Assembly: GCF_001695575.1 (NCBI RefSeq)
Contig: NZ_LUAX01000007.1
Span: 1,364,001 to 1,428,000, forward strand
Direction of reading: 5' to 3'
DNA length: 64,000 bases
From: Vibrio europaeus
Lineage (GTDB): Bacteria; Pseudomonadota; Gammaproteobacteria; Enterobacterales; Vibrionaceae
Positions 52,256 through 61,483 of this stretch are shown in pieces. The translations under genes were made by a program, and so were the position numbers. The notes beneath the pieces are model-generated. The model was given only the letters and a program-made list of their open reading frames with translations, was not told where the DNA came from and did not search any database. Within the stretch, counting starts at the first letter, position 1, and each line of letters starts with the position of its first letter.

Positions 52256-53452
52256 TTAATCTTCCTTTTGTTGACGCTTGTGCTTAGGTACATAATTCAA
52301 AATTGAAATGGGTACCGGCTTACGTGGGGCGAATCCTTCGACTTCACGGCGTTCAATGAGATGACCCAAGCGTGATTCGATCATACAAAGGTTTTTGAAG
52401 TTGTCTTTGGATACGAAAGAAATCGCTTCACCTTGAGCGTCTGCGCGACCAGTACGTCCGATGCGATGCACATACTCATCGGCAGGGAACGGCAAGTCAT
52501 AGTTAATCACGCGCGTTAAACCTTCAATATCGATACCGCGAGCGCCAACCCCTGTTGCGATCATGTACTTAATCTTTCCAGCTTTAAAGTCTTCCAACAG
52601 TTGTGAGCGAATAGCTTGGCTACGACCACTGTGGAAAGCTTCCGCCAAAATGCCACGTTTTTCGAGCTGAGAGGCTAGCTTGGCAGCGCCATGTTTTGTT
52701 TCGATAAATATCAGCGCTTGGTCCCAATCATTCTCATTGATTAGGTGGCTCAGTAGGGCAGATTTCTTGTCTTTATCAACGGTAATCAACCATTGCTCGA
52801 TGTTGTTCTTCGAGGCTTGATTGGCGGCAATAGAGATTTCGTATGGGTCGTGTACGGCTGTTTTTGCTAGGTCTCGAACCTTGTTTGAAAGCGTGGCAGA
52901 GAACAAAAGGTTCTGAATATCTGTTGGTAGGCGATCCAAGATTTTGTTGATGTCTTCGATAAAGCCCATATCAAGCATACGGTCTGCTTCATCCAGCACC
53001 AATACTTCGACTTCTTCAAAATGTACTGCGCGCTTGCCATACATATCAAGCAGACGGCCCGGCGTGGCAACGAGAATATCCACACCTTCGATCAGTGCTT
53101 GTTTTTGAGCTTGTTCGTCGACGCCACCATACATGGCGAGAGAAGTCAGAGGTAGGCGCTGACTGTAATCTTGAATTTTCTGTTCAACCTGAACCGCTAG
53201 TTCGCGAGTCGGGGTCAGAATGAGAGCTCGAATGCGCTTTTTACGTTGCGTTTCACCTTGGCTAAGTTTCTCCAAAATAGGTAACACAAAGCTTGCGGTT
53301 TTGCCTGTACCGGTTTGTGCAGCCGCGATCAGATCTTCACCGCGGAGAATGACAGGAATCGCTTTAGTTTGGATATTGGTTGGTTTTTGATAGCCAAGTT
53401 GAGAAATAGCATCAGTGATAGGTTGGCTTAAGCCGAGTTTCGAGAAAGACAT
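52256..53452 (-). CDS. rhlE: DEAD-box RNA helicase, RhlE-like
   Basis: A 398-residue ATP-dependent RNA helicase with all core motifs: Q motif in GYQKPTNIQTKAIP, AAQTGTGKT, PTRELA, TPGRLLDM, DEAD, SAT and HRIGRTGR. It lacks the long basic tail of some RhlE proteins, ending shortly after the second RecA domain. It should act in ribosome assembly or RNA turnover in the cytosol. It is the first gene of a two-gene unit with yqfB. Confidence 0.92.
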   Translation of the reverse strand: MSFSKLGLSQPITDAISQLGYQKPTNIQTKAIPVILRGEDLIAAAQTGTGKTASFVLPILEKLSQGETQRKKRIRALILTPTRELAVQVEQKIQDYSQRLPLTSLAMYGGVDEQAQKQALIEGVDILVATPGRLLDMYGKRAVHFEEVEVLVLDEADRMLDMGFIEDINKILDRLPTDIQNLLFSATLSNKVRDLAKTAVHDPYEISIAANQASKNNIEQWLITVDKDKKSALLSHLINENDWDQALIFIETKHGAAKLASQLEKRGILAEAFHSGRSQAIRSQLLEDFKAGKIKYMIATGVGARGIDIEGLTRVINYDLPFPADEYVHRIGRTGRADAQGEAISFVSKDNFKNLCMIESRLGHLIERREVEGFAPRKPVPISILNYVPKHKRQQKED

Positions 53453-53533
53453 GCTTACACTCTGAATCTAGATTAAATCAGGGGGAGAGCCCCATAGTTG
53501 CAGCAGAGTGTAGCATGAAGAGGGGGGTGACAA

Positions 53534-53971
53534 TTAGCTTTGTTTTTCCAGGTACCAACTGCCTTTGCAGATGCCGTTTTTCAAATGCCACTCACCGGAG
53601 ATTCGATTGCCACCCGCCTTACCAGTAAAACGATAGTCCCACTGATTATTAGTGGCGTAGAGTACAAGTTCGCCTTCACTTGAGTCGATCCAGCCTTTTA
53701 GTGGTGTGCCATTGTAAGTCAAAATGAACTGAGCAAATCCTTCAGCAACGGTTCCAGTGATAGTGGTCTTTGAGCACATATTGTTGCCGCTTACGTCGAC
53801 TCTTCGACCTATCCATTGCCCATCAAATTCGTGTGAAACAGTGAAATCTGGTTGCGAAGGTAACTTAGGGAAAGTATCTGGATTGCTTGAACCGAAAAGC
53901 TGTGACTGCTGACCGACAACAACAAAGATGCCGAATCCGACAAAGGTTGCGATAAGAAATAGTTTCTTCAT
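53534..53971 (-). CDS. Exported protein of unknown function
   Basis: A 145-residue protein with an N-terminal hydrophobic segment (LFLIATFVGFGIFVVVG), which may be a signal peptide or anchor. The rest is a small beta-rich domain with repeated Gly-Trp and Trp-containing turns (GQWIGRR, NNQWDYRF, ISGEWHL) and two cysteines. Its ATG overlaps the OsmC-like gene stop by one base, so the two are probably co-translated. I do not recognise a family. Confidence 0.6.
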   Translation of the reverse strand: MKKLFLIATFVGFGIFVVVGQQSQLFGSSNPDTFPKLPSQPDFTVSHEFDGQWIGRRVDVSGNNMCSKTTITGTVAEGFAQFILTYNGTPLKGWIDSSEGELVLYATNNQWDYRFTGKAGGNRISGEWHLKNGICKGSWYLEKQS

Positions 53972-54447
53972 TAGTAGCCCATTTGAATAATTTCGGTAGT
54001 AATCTCTGTTGTTACAGAGTTTGCGATAAAGCAGTGTTGATGCGCTAGGTGATGTAGCTTTTCGAGTTGCTCCAAGGAGGGTTGCTTTTCACCTTTAAAT
54101 TCGATCTTTGGCCGCAGTATGACTCGTGTGACGGAGCTTCTACCTGATGAGTCTTCTTCGAGAAAACCTACAGCCTCATCGGTATAACTGTCTATGATAT
54201 AACGGCGCTTCGCAGCAATGCCAAGAAAGGTCAGCATATGACAACTTGAAATGGAGGCAATAAAGGCTTCTTCTGGGTCGACGTTTTCTTCTACTGACAG
54301 AGGGAGTGGAATGACATGGGGTGAGGATGAAGCAGGAACAGTAATTCCACCATCAAAATGCCATGTATGGGCGCGACTATATTGGTTGTCGTTGAAGGCT
54401 TCATTTGGGCCTCGTTGCCACTTTACCGCAGCGCTAAACTTGGACAT
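53971..54447 (-). CDS. OsmC-family peroxidase-like protein
   Basis: A 158-residue OsmC-like protein. The first conserved Cys lies in ISSCHMLTF and the second in HQHCFIANS, the pair that reduces organic peroxides in OsmC/Ohr proteins. The start at 54447 has AGGA nine bases upstream; longer starts at 54456 and 54480 fit the signal less well. It is likely cytosolic and may protect against lipid peroxides. It overlaps the following unknown gene by one base. Confidence 0.85.
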   Translation of the reverse strand: MSKFSAAVKWQRGPNEAFNDNQYSRAHTWHFDGGITVPASSSPHVIPLPLSVEENVDPEEAFIASISSCHMLTFLGIAAKRRYIIDSYTDEAVGFLEEDSSGRSSVTRVILRPKIEFKGEKQPSLEQLEKLHHLAHQHCFIANSVTTEITTEIIQMGY

Positions 54448-54665
54448 CGCTATCATTCCTTTTGGTCGCTCTTTCGCCAATTGATTTGTCTAACATGATT
54501 GAATGATCAGGTAGAAGCGTTGCCACTTAAAATTTGAGCGTACCTCACACGAATTGCTCTGAGAGTTTGGCTTATCAATAATTTTTCATCGCTATGTTTT
54601 ATCTTTGAGGTGTTTTAAAATTTAATGAATAAAATTCCTTAATATGTCGTGCAGGAAAGAAATCA

Positions 54666-55097
54666 ATGGGTAAAAGCCACAATCAATTTTATCTAGAAGT
54701 GGTAGGTAAGCAGCTATTTGTTTTGGTCATTGCTGCACCATTAATGTATCAGCTGACTTTTGAAGCGATGCAGGAAATGGAAAAGGGCAATCAGTCTGCG
54801 ATATTGGCTGTGATTGGCTTATTGATGGCGGCAGCGATTGTCGGGGTTTTTGAAGCAACCTACCAAAAGACTCAGTTGGCTTTTCCAGTTCATCGCTACT
54901 TGGTTCATTTGACTAAAGTGCTACTCTTTATCGGTATTACAGAGCTGATGCTGTTGGCCGTCGCCGCGATAGGAACCACTTTTCATGTTTTTGATGATCC
55001 ACTGCTTTGGGCTCTTATTCCTATCTATCTCGCGTTGTATCTATATGACTGGTGGGACGCGATTGCGGCGGTGTCTCGTGACATATCTGCTGATTAG
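54666..55097 (+). CDS. Small multi-pass membrane protein, unknown
   Basis: A 143-residue membrane protein with about four helices (LFVLVIAAPLMYQL, SAILAVIGLLMAAAIVGVF, VLLFIGITELMLLAVAAIG, LLWALIPIYLALYLYDW). The sequence after the last helix ends acidic and polar. GGAAAGAA precedes the ATG and a good terminator follows, so it is a single-gene unit. I do not recognise a family; the helix pattern suggests an inner-membrane protein. Confidence 0.68.
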   Translation: MGKSHNQFYLEVVGKQLFVLVIAAPLMYQLTFEAMQEMEKGNQSAILAVIGLLMAAAIVGVFEATYQKTQLAFPVHRYLVHLTKVLLFIGITELMLLAVAAIGTTFHVFDDPLLWALIPIYLALYLYDWWDAIAAVSRDISAD

Positions 55098-55108
55098 TAG
55101 TTAACAAC

Positions 55109-55137
55109 GAGAAGCTCTATATCATGCAGAGCTTCTC
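55109..55137 (+). terminator. Terminator of the multi-pass membrane protein gene
   Basis: Perfect 10-base stem GAGAAGCTCT / AGAGCTTCTC, 9-base loop, then TTTCTAT. Confidence 0.85.
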
Positions 55138-55159
55138 TTTCTATAGGGGAGTGCATTCA

Positions 55160-55912
55160 TTACTGTTTGTATTTACCTTCAATCGAAGCCTGTCTGTATT
55201 GCTCAAGCTTACCTTCGGCTTCTAATTTGGCTAGTCCGCGATTAAAGGCGTCTAACAGTTCTTGGCTACGTGGTGAGTTTTTTGAAATGATCACGAAGTA
55301 GTCACGCTCAGTAAGCATCTTAGCATTGGGTTCAATCACGCCAGTAAGGCCAAGCTTGGTCACTGTTTCCATACCGACATCCATATCTTCCAAAACCACA
55401 TCTAAGCGGCCTGCTTTGAGCTTTTTGTAATTGTTTTCGGCGCTTGCGATACGTTGGATCTTCACAGTTCCAGCTTTTTCTAAATCTTCAATACCATAGG
55501 CATAGCCAGTCACTCCTCCGATTTTCAGAGACGACAGATCTTCTCGGTTACTCCAAGTGACGGGTTTGCCTTTTTGTTGAAATAGTGCGGTACTCAGAGT
55601 AATAACAGGGTTGGAATAGAGGAAGTGCTGCTCACGGTCTGGGTTTTTACTCCAGATAAGAGAGCCATCATAGTTACCCGCTTTGGCTTCTTCAAAACCT
55701 CGTTTCCAAGGCATGTAGTCCAACTCTACGGTGTAACCTTCGGCTTCGAAAGCTTCCCGTACAATTTGAGTGATAAATCCCCCTTCTTTGAGAGATTTCG
55801 ATTGATAAGGTGCCCACTCGCCATTAGCAAGCTTAACCGTATTTGCATAAGAGATGTGAGAGACAGAAAGGGCAAAGATTAAAGCGATGAGCTTGAAGCT
55901 TTGTTTGAGCAT
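55160..55912 (-). CDS. Periplasmic solute-binding protein, family 3
   Basis: A 250-residue exported protein with a signal peptide (LIALIFALSVSHISYA) and the family 3 fold: WAPYQSKSLKEGGFITQIV, LDYMPWKRGFEEAK and DVVLEDMDVG. Family 3 proteins bind amino acids or similar ligands; this subgroup is often encoded without an ABC transporter, as here, and its role is unclear. It is a single gene on the minus strand. Confidence 0.85.
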   Translation of the reverse strand: MLKQSFKLIALIFALSVSHISYANTVKLANGEWAPYQSKSLKEGGFITQIVREAFEAEGYTVELDYMPWKRGFEEAKAGNYDGSLIWSKNPDREQHFLYSNPVITLSTALFQQKGKPVTWSNREDLSSLKIGGVTGYAYGIEDLEKAGTVKIQRIASAENNYKKLKAGRLDVVLEDMDVGMETVTKLGLTGVIEPNAKMLTERDYFVIISKNSPRSQELLDAFNRGLAKLEAEGKLEQYRQASIEGKYKQ

Positions 55913-55960
55913 GGTGCAATCCTCTAGAGAATGTCAGTATCTAAAGAATAGTTGCTGATA

Positions 55961-55993
55961 TTCATATCACCAACGAAAGGTTGATGATATGAA
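55961..55993 (-). terminator. Hairpin after the pseudouridine synthase gene
   Basis: Inverted repeat of about 14 bases (TTCATATCACCAAC / GGTTGATGATATGAA with one bulge). It lies past the stop of the minus-strand gene but lacks a T-run. Confidence 0.45.
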
Positions 55994-56004
55994 TAAACGA
56001 AAGT

Positions 56005-57684
56005 TTAAAAGCTCTCTGGTGCTTCGAAGGTCATAGGTTGCTTCGAGTAAGGGTGTTCCAGCTCCAACCGCTCGGCATGTAAATGCAATCGGTCTGCTTT
56101 TTCACCATACAAGGTGTCGCCAACCATAGGCAGGTTAAGCCCTAAGTGGTGAGCACAATGTACGCGAAGTTGATGGGTACGACCGGTTTTAGGGTACATG
56201 TACAGTTTGCTTCTACCATTGATTGTAGAAATTTCCTCCCAGTAGGTTTGCGCGGGCTTACCATGCTCAAAGCAGACCAATTGGCGAGGGCGATCGACCG
56301 GGTCACCACGCATTGGCAGATTTATTTCTCCACTAGACTCAGAGACTGTGCCCTCAAGTAGTGCAACGTAACGCTTTTGTACGCTGCGAGAAATAAACTG
56401 TTTTTGCAGACTTTTATTGGCGCGCTTTGTTAAGGCAAACACCAATAAACCAGACGTGGCCATATCAAGCCTGTGGATAACAAAAGGCCCTTCGACATCA
56501 GGGTAACGCTCTTGAAGTCGGGTGTAGGCCGAATCTGTGATGGTTTTTCCCGGCACAGATAACAACCCAGAAGGCTTATTGACGATGACCATCGCGTCAT
56601 CTTCAAATAAGATCTCTAGCTCTTTATCTTCCGCCCAGTTTTCTTCGAGTGGATTATCGTCAACCAACATCCCTTCTAGCATATGCCCAAGGATCGGCTG
56701 GCATTTACTGTTACACGAAGGATAGAACTTAGTGTGCTGACGAATTTCAGATTTGGGTGAAACGCCCCACCAAAACTCAGCCAGTGCTAGCGGCTTAAAG
56801 CCATGCTTAAAGGCGTAGTGGAGTAGCTTAGGCGCTGCGCATTCACCTGCTCCCGCTGGTGGAACAGGAGAGGCAGTGGGGGCAAAAATTGATTTTAGAG
56901 ACCGTTCTTCAGCTCGAATGTTTAAAAAACGGTATTGCTCAAAAAGTTTGTTTTGCAAAGCATTAGAGAGCGATTTACGTTTCTCCTTTAAAGCATTCAG
57001 TGACGTTGTCAGTTCATTCAGTTTGGAACTGAGGCCAGCGATTCTCTCTTCCCACTCTAACTTTAAGTATTTAAGGACGTTTTTCTCAGCGACGCTTTCT
57101 TTACTCAATTCAACAAGTAGGGCATCAAGTTGGCTAGAGTCGAGGTTGGCTTCGCCTTGTTCTCTCTGTTCTTTTCGCTTAGCGCGCCCTCTAATAATCG
57201 CGTCACGTTGCTCTTGCTCTGCCTCTGCATAACCTTGTTCCAGCTGACTTAATGCCTCTTTAAGCTGCATAAATCCTGGGTTGGATTGCTCTACTTTAAC
57301 CGCTTGATTGAGCTGAGTGATCTCAGCGAGATCAGTTCGAAAGAAGCTCTCTTCCGCTAACATATCAAACACGGGTGGCACAAAGCCGGGCAACAAGTTT
57401 TGATCCGCGATTTTGCCAGAAAACGCAGAGAAATAGCCTATTTCACCTTCGGGAGACTGCACAAGAAGCACACCGAACATCTTACCTGTGCCTTCTGGGT
57501 TACCATCAATACCAAAGTCATGATGCCAAGCTTGTTGCACAGTAAGGTGGCGTTGCAGCTGCTGCGTAGCTAGGACACACAGTGGGTGAGGCTGGTAGTA
57601 AAAAGGAAAGGTAAACTTCTCGGGTAGTGGATACGATTGGATATCACTATCGAAACGAGTGAAAAGCTGGTTTGGGTGGTGCAT
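56005..57684 (-). CDS. RluA-family pseudouridine synthase with long N-terminal extension
   Basis: A 559-residue protein. The C-terminal third is a catalytic RluA-type domain with the Asp-containing HRLDMATSGLLVFA and a following GRTHQLRVH. The N-terminal 330 residues are unusual for E. coli RluA: a first part that contains the PSPEGEIGYFSAF motif, a long charged coiled coil at about 130-255, then a cysteine-containing segment (YPSCNSKCQPIL). It probably modifies uridine in rRNA or tRNA. ATG 57684 is the first ATG and lacks a clear Shine-Dalgarno sequence. Confidence 0.85.
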   Translation of the reverse strand: MHHPNQLFTRFDSDIQSYPLPEKFTFPFYYQPHPLCVLATQQLQRHLTVQQAWHHDFGIDGNPEGTGKMFGVLLVQSPEGEIGYFSAFSGKIADQNLLPGFVPPVFDMLAEESFFRTDLAEITQLNQAVKVEQSNPGFMQLKEALSQLEQGYAEAEQEQRDAIIRGRAKRKEQREQGEANLDSSQLDALLVELSKESVAEKNVLKYLKLEWEERIAGLSSKLNELTTSLNALKEKRKSLSNALQNKLFEQYRFLNIRAEERSLKSIFAPTASPVPPAGAGECAAPKLLHYAFKHGFKPLALAEFWWGVSPKSEIRQHTKFYPSCNSKCQPILGHMLEGMLVDDNPLEENWAEDKELEILFEDDAMVIVNKPSGLLSVPGKTITDSAYTRLQERYPDVEGPFVIHRLDMATSGLLVFALTKRANKSLQKQFISRSVQKRYVALLEGTVSESSGEINLPMRGDPVDRPRQLVCFEHGKPAQTYWEEISTINGRSKLYMYPKTGRTHQLRVHCAHHLGLNLPMVGDTLYGEKADRLHLHAERLELEHPYSKQPMTFEAPESF

Positions 57685-57773
57685 TAAAGTATTCACTACA
57701 GGTAAAATCAATTGGGCGTGATTTTACCTGTTTGTGAGCATATTTCTAGTTTAGAAAACTAGGCCAACAGACC

Positions 57774-58175
57774 CTAGCGAACGTAATTGATTTGCGCCGA
57801 AATAAACCAGTGCTGAACCGTGCCATCAGCTCTTTCAACCCAAAGGTCATTGTCTAACTGCTTCACGCGACCATTGATCGTGATTGAGAGTTTGTTCTCA
57901 TCCGTTTGGTTTACTTTGATGAAAGGGTCTGAAGTAATCAGAAACGGGGTTGCATCTTTTACCGAACTGCTTTCATCGATTAGAAAGAAGTGATTCAGTT
58001 TGCCATCTTCAGGTTTGGTCGAGATTGCCTTGTGACCGATGAGCTTGAACCCTTCACCAACGGGCTGATTAAGAATTTCGCTACTGAGTCTGACATGGGT
58101 AGGGATAAAAACCCAAGCGAGAACAAGGGCAATAGTGACCAAGGCAGCGCCTAGAGAGATTTTGAGCTTCGACAT
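57774..58175 (-). CDS. Membrane-anchored protein of unknown function
   Basis: A 133-residue protein with one N-terminal hydrophobic helix (ISLGAALVTIALVLAWVFI) and a beta-rich remainder facing the periplasm. The helix has no lipobox or clear cleavage site, so it is probably an anchor. It is divergent from the LysR-type regulator gene over a 150-base gap. No family recognised. Confidence 0.65.
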   Translation of the reverse strand: MSKLKISLGAALVTIALVLAWVFIPTHVRLSSEILNQPVGEGFKLIGHKAISTKPEDGKLNHFFLIDESSSVKDATPFLITSDPFIKVNQTDENKLSITINGRVKQLDNDLWVERADGTVQHWFISAQINYVR

Positions 58176-58327
58176 GCTGTTTTATTGAGATGTTTGGAAC
58201 AGGGGCACATTTTAGCACAGTTCTATACTGTAATTCGCGCTAGGATTGGCTATTTGCTAAGTGGTATTACTGTTACAGGTTTGCAATAATGACTGTAGTT
58301 TAACAAGATAATATTACAGAAATCACT

Positions 58328-59197
58328 ATGGCAAATTGGGAAGGAGTGAGCGAGTTTGTCGCAGTCGCAGAAACTCAATCTTTCACCTCTGCAGCAAAGA
58401 AACTCGATACATCGGTCGCGCAAATAAGCCGTAAAGTCGCTCTGTTAGAAGAAAGACTGGCCGTTAAGCTGTTCAATCGTACCACACGTAGAGTCTCGGT
58501 AACCGAAGCTGGGCAACTTTATTATCAGCAGTGTAAGCATCTCGTCGAAGGTCTAGAACTGGCTGAACTGGCAGTTACTCAGATGCAGTCTACACCTAAA
58601 GGTTTGCTAAAGGTGACCGCTCCCGTCACTTTCGGTGAACAAAACCTCGCGCCATTGTTACACCAATTCTTAGAACTCTATCCACAAGTCGACTTAGAGC
58701 TAATGTTGACCAACCAAAAACTTGATTTGATTGAGGTAGGCGTTGATGTTGCGATTCGTTTGGGGAAATTGCAGGATTCGAGCTTAATTGCCAAGCGATT
58801 ATCGAGTCGGCAGTTGTATGTGTGTGCGAGTCCTAGTTATCTAGAGAGGTACGGCGAGCCGCACACTTTGTCCGAACTCAACCATCATCAGTGTCTTGTC
58901 GGGTCAGTTGATTACTGGCGTTTTCGTGATTCTAAAAGTGAAAAATCGATACGGGTTTCGGGAAGAATACATTGCAACTCGGGCTACGCACTGCTTGATG
59001 CGGCAAAACGGGGGCTTGGATTAGTACAGCTACCGGACCACTATGTGAAAGAAGCGCTAGAGGCCGGAGAGTTAGTCGAGGTGCTTTCGGAGTATCGTGA
59101 TGAGCGAGAGGGGATCTGGGCACTTTACCCGCAAAACCGAAATCTCTCACCAAAAGTACGCTTACTGATCGACTTCTTGGCGGAGAACTTTGATTAA
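58328..59197 (+). CDS. LysR-family transcriptional regulator
   Basis: A 289-residue LysR protein with the N-terminal winged helix (SFTSAAKKLDTSVAQISRKV quoted in part as AKKLDTSVAQISRKVALLE) and a C-terminal ligand domain of periplasmic-binding type. The recognition helix lies in residues about 27-46. It is divergent from the anchored unknown gene, the usual place for a LysR target, but the target cannot be proved. It shares a convergent terminator with the siderophore-interacting protein gene. Confidence 0.9.
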   Translation: MANWEGVSEFVAVAETQSFTSAAKKLDTSVAQISRKVALLEERLAVKLFNRTTRRVSVTEAGQLYYQQCKHLVEGLELAELAVTQMQSTPKGLLKVTAPVTFGEQNLAPLLHQFLELYPQVDLELMLTNQKLDLIEVGVDVAIRLGKLQDSSLIAKRLSSRQLYVCASPSYLERYGEPHTLSELNHHQCLVGSVDYWRFRDSKSEKSIRVSGRIHCNSGYALLDAAKRGLGLVQLPDHYVKEALEAGELVEVLSEYRDEREGIWALYPQNRNLSPKVRLLIDFLAENFD

Positions 59198-59225
59198 GAC
59201 CAAGAGAAGGCGTCTCTTGGTCTTA
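59195..59225. terminator. Convergent terminator, lysR and siderophore-interacting protein
   Basis: Perfect 13-base stem TAAGACCAAGAGA / TCTCTTGGTCTTA with a five-base loop. The left arm contains the lysR stop codon. Confidence 0.7.
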
Positions 59226-59245
59226 TCGTACGGTAGAACCTTGAA

Positions 59246-60019
59246 TTAAGCTTCGTGCTCTTCAGCGTCTTGGCGCTTAATCACTTTGTGACCGTCTTCT
59301 GAAACACCTTGTTTCCAGTAGCTGCTAATGTAGATGTTTTCGCGTTCGACTTCTTTCTCGTTGCGGAAGTACTGACGCAGCGCGCGCATTGAATCGAACT
59401 CACAAGCACACCAAACGGACGCTTTACCAGCCAACCAAGGCAGATCGCGAACCGCTTGTGCCAAGTCATCATTCTCAAAGATCCATTTGACTTCAAAATG
59501 CTCTGGGGCTTCGATGGGTTGAATATCTTGCTCAGAGATAACTTTAATCACAGCGTAGCCTTTTGCATCAGCCGGGAGACGTCGAATCTTGGCGGTTAGG
59601 GCAGGTAGGGCTGTCATGTCTGCGGTCATGAAGAACCAATCCGCGTCTGTGCTCATGTCTTGTATCGTGCCTGGGCCGGCAATATGAATAGAATCACCAA
59701 CCTGAGCTTTCATCGCCCAGCGCGCAGCAAAACCGCATTTAAGGTCATGAGTGATGTGTTTAACAAAATCGACCTCGATGGTTCCTGCTTGCTCGTCAAA
59801 CTTACGAATGGTGTAAGTACGCATCACTGGGCGCTCATCGCCTGATAACTGTTGTGGGTCAGTGTCACCAGAAGGCGTAAATAATAGCTTGATATAGCCA
59901 CCCTCACAGTTGTTTGGAAACTCTTTGAGCGCATCACTTTGAAAAGTAATGCGCTGCATGTTTGGCGTGACAGAGTCGGTTGAAGATATGGTAACGTGCT
60001 TTGGTGATGGCTTTTTCAT
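59246..60019 (-). CDS. Siderophore-interacting protein (SIP, ViuB-like)
   Basis: A 257-residue flavoprotein of the SIP family, related to ViuB and YqjH, which reduces ferric siderophores. The FAD motif RTYTIRKFD and a C-terminal part with the ISSYWKQG segment are family hallmarks. It is a single gene. A Fur-like sequence lies just upstream, so expression under iron limitation is likely. It acts in the cytosol after siderophore uptake; which siderophore is not known. Confidence 0.9.
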   Translation of the reverse strand: MKKPSPKHVTISSTDSVTPNMQRITFQSDALKEFPNNCEGGYIKLLFTPSGDTDPQQLSGDERPVMRTYTIRKFDEQAGTIEVDFVKHITHDLKCGFAARWAMKAQVGDSIHIAGPGTIQDMSTDADWFFMTADMTALPALTAKIRRLPADAKGYAVIKVISEQDIQPIEAPEHFEVKWIFENDDLAQAVRDLPWLAGKASVWCACEFDSMRALRQYFRNEKEVERENIYISSYWKQGVSEDGHKVIKRQDAEEHEA

Positions 60020-60029
60020 GTGCTAACCC

Positions 60030-60048
60030 GAGAATTGTTCTTGTTCTC
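60030..60048 (-). promoter_or_regulatory. Weak Fur-like site upstream of the siderophore-interacting protein gene
   Basis: GAGAATTGTTCTTGTTCTC (plus strand) matches about 12 of 19 positions of the Fur consensus and lies 11 bases before the start codon. Fit to the function supports it; sequence alone is weak. Confidence 0.45.
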
Positions 60049-60112
60049 ATCTAGGTTAACAGCACACAACAGAGTTAGATAGTATCTTTAACCAAATTTA
60101 CATTCCTGACAT

Positions 60113-60697
60113 CTATATCATTGGCAGTGTGGAGCCCACCAATAAGACGGCCATCAGAATATTGAAGCTTCGGATACGTAAAGCGCTAGTTAGCCAGCGT
60201 TGAAGCTCTCGGCCTGCCAAAATCCAAAATGAACCCGATGGGAAGTTGACCAGTAAAAAGGTCGCTGAAATGATCAGTAGTTCGATCCATCCGCCACCAT
60301 TGCTATATAGAGTGACGGAACTTAGTGCCATAGACCAACCTTTTGGGTTTACCCACTGAAAACTGGCTGCCCCTAGGAATGTCATAGGGCGAAAATTATC
60401 GACGTCTTTTGCGCGTCCGCTTAACGCGATTTTAACCGCCAAATAAGCAAGATAAGCCAAACTGACATACTTCAGTATAAGATGAGCAACAGGGTAAGTT
60501 TGAAACACCGCTGACAAGCCAAGCCCAACAAGCAAAACCATAAATGCAAAACCAAATGCAATTCCGCACATGTGAGGTAACGTACGCATATAGCCGACAT
60601 TGGCGCCTGAAGTCATCAGCATTAAGTTATTTGGCCCCGGTGTAAAGGTCGAGACAAAGGCAAATATCACAAGAGCAGTGAGTTGTTCGAATTCCAT
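60113..60697 (-). CDS. LysE-family translocator
   Basis: A 194-residue membrane protein with five or six helices and the LysE/RhtB start (TPGPNNLMLMTSGANVG). It probably exports amino acids. ATG 60697 has AGGA nine bases upstream and gives the family length; the longer frame adds a polar N-terminus. It is divergent from an Lrp/AsnC gene, a common pair for a regulated amino-acid exporter. Exported substrate unknown. Confidence 0.88.
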   Translation of the reverse strand: MEFEQLTALVIFAFVSTFTPGPNNLMLMTSGANVGYMRTLPHMCGIAFGFAFMVLLVGLGLSAVFQTYPVAHLILKYVSLAYLAYLAVKIALSGRAKDVDNFRPMTFLGAASFQWVNPKGWSMALSSVTLYSNGGGWIELLIISATFLLVNFPSGSFWILAGRELQRWLTSALRIRSFNILMAVLLVGSTLPMI

Positions 60698-60842
60698 GAG
60701 ATGTCCTATTTCTATCGTGAAAGCAATAATATTGCGTAGTAACGTTTGTCTTGACCGGTCAACCACTATATTAGGTGGAATAGTGCGCAATTATGTGTTT
60801 TTATTCGAATGACTAAGACTAAATGCGCAATAAAGGTGAGAA

Positions 60843-61283
60843 ATGGATAAGTTCGACGAAAGAATATTGCAAGAACTCAAAAGAGACGGAAGAATCTCCA
60901 ATGTCGAGTTAGCAGAGCGTATTGGTTTATCGGCTTCAGCCACGCTTAGGCGCGTCCAAGATCTTGAAAAACGCGAGGTGATTAAAGGCTATCGAGTTAT
61001 GCTTGATAATAGCCAGCTTGGTGTCGGCTTTGTCGCCTATGTCTCTATCGGCCTTGCCAGTCATCGAAAACAAGCCCAGCTAGAATTCGAAGAACACGTC
61101 AGATTCGTTGATGAAGTCGTTGAGTGCCACAACATCACAGGCGCTAACGAGTATTTACTTCGAGTTGAGACCAAAGACTTGCCAAGCTACAAGAAGTTTC
61201 ATGCCGACGTGTTAGGTGAGTGCGCTCAAGTACAGTCTATCACTACCATGGTGGTCATGGATTCACCCAAAGACGAGCGCTAA
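60843..61283 (+). CDS. Lrp/AsnC-family regulator
   Basis: A 146-residue regulator: helix-turn-helix (SNVELAERIGLSASATLRRV in part as AERIGLSASATLRRVQ) and a RAM ligand domain with GANEYLLRV. It is divergent from the LysE gene with about 145 bases between starts, so it probably controls the exporter in response to an amino acid. The gene is of normal length and GGTGAGAA precedes the ATG. Confidence 0.92.
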   Translation: MDKFDERILQELKRDGRISNVELAERIGLSASATLRRVQDLEKREVIKGYRVMLDNSQLGVGFVAYVSIGLASHRKQAQLEFEEHVRFVDEVVECHNITGANEYLLRVETKDLPSYKKFHADVLGECAQVQSITTMVVMDSPKDER

Positions 61284-61483
61284 GCTTGTTACCATCACGA
61301 ATATATTGCGTTTGTATGAAATTTAACTGATTGATTTTATTTATTTTACTGTAATGAATCATAAATATAATCGACATTTAATCGTAATGGATTAGCAATC
61401 GAAACGTCACCCTGCCCATCTAATTTATCTCGCATCAACAGTTCGAGCATAGAAGCTCATTCTAAATGTAAAGGGTAAATAAG

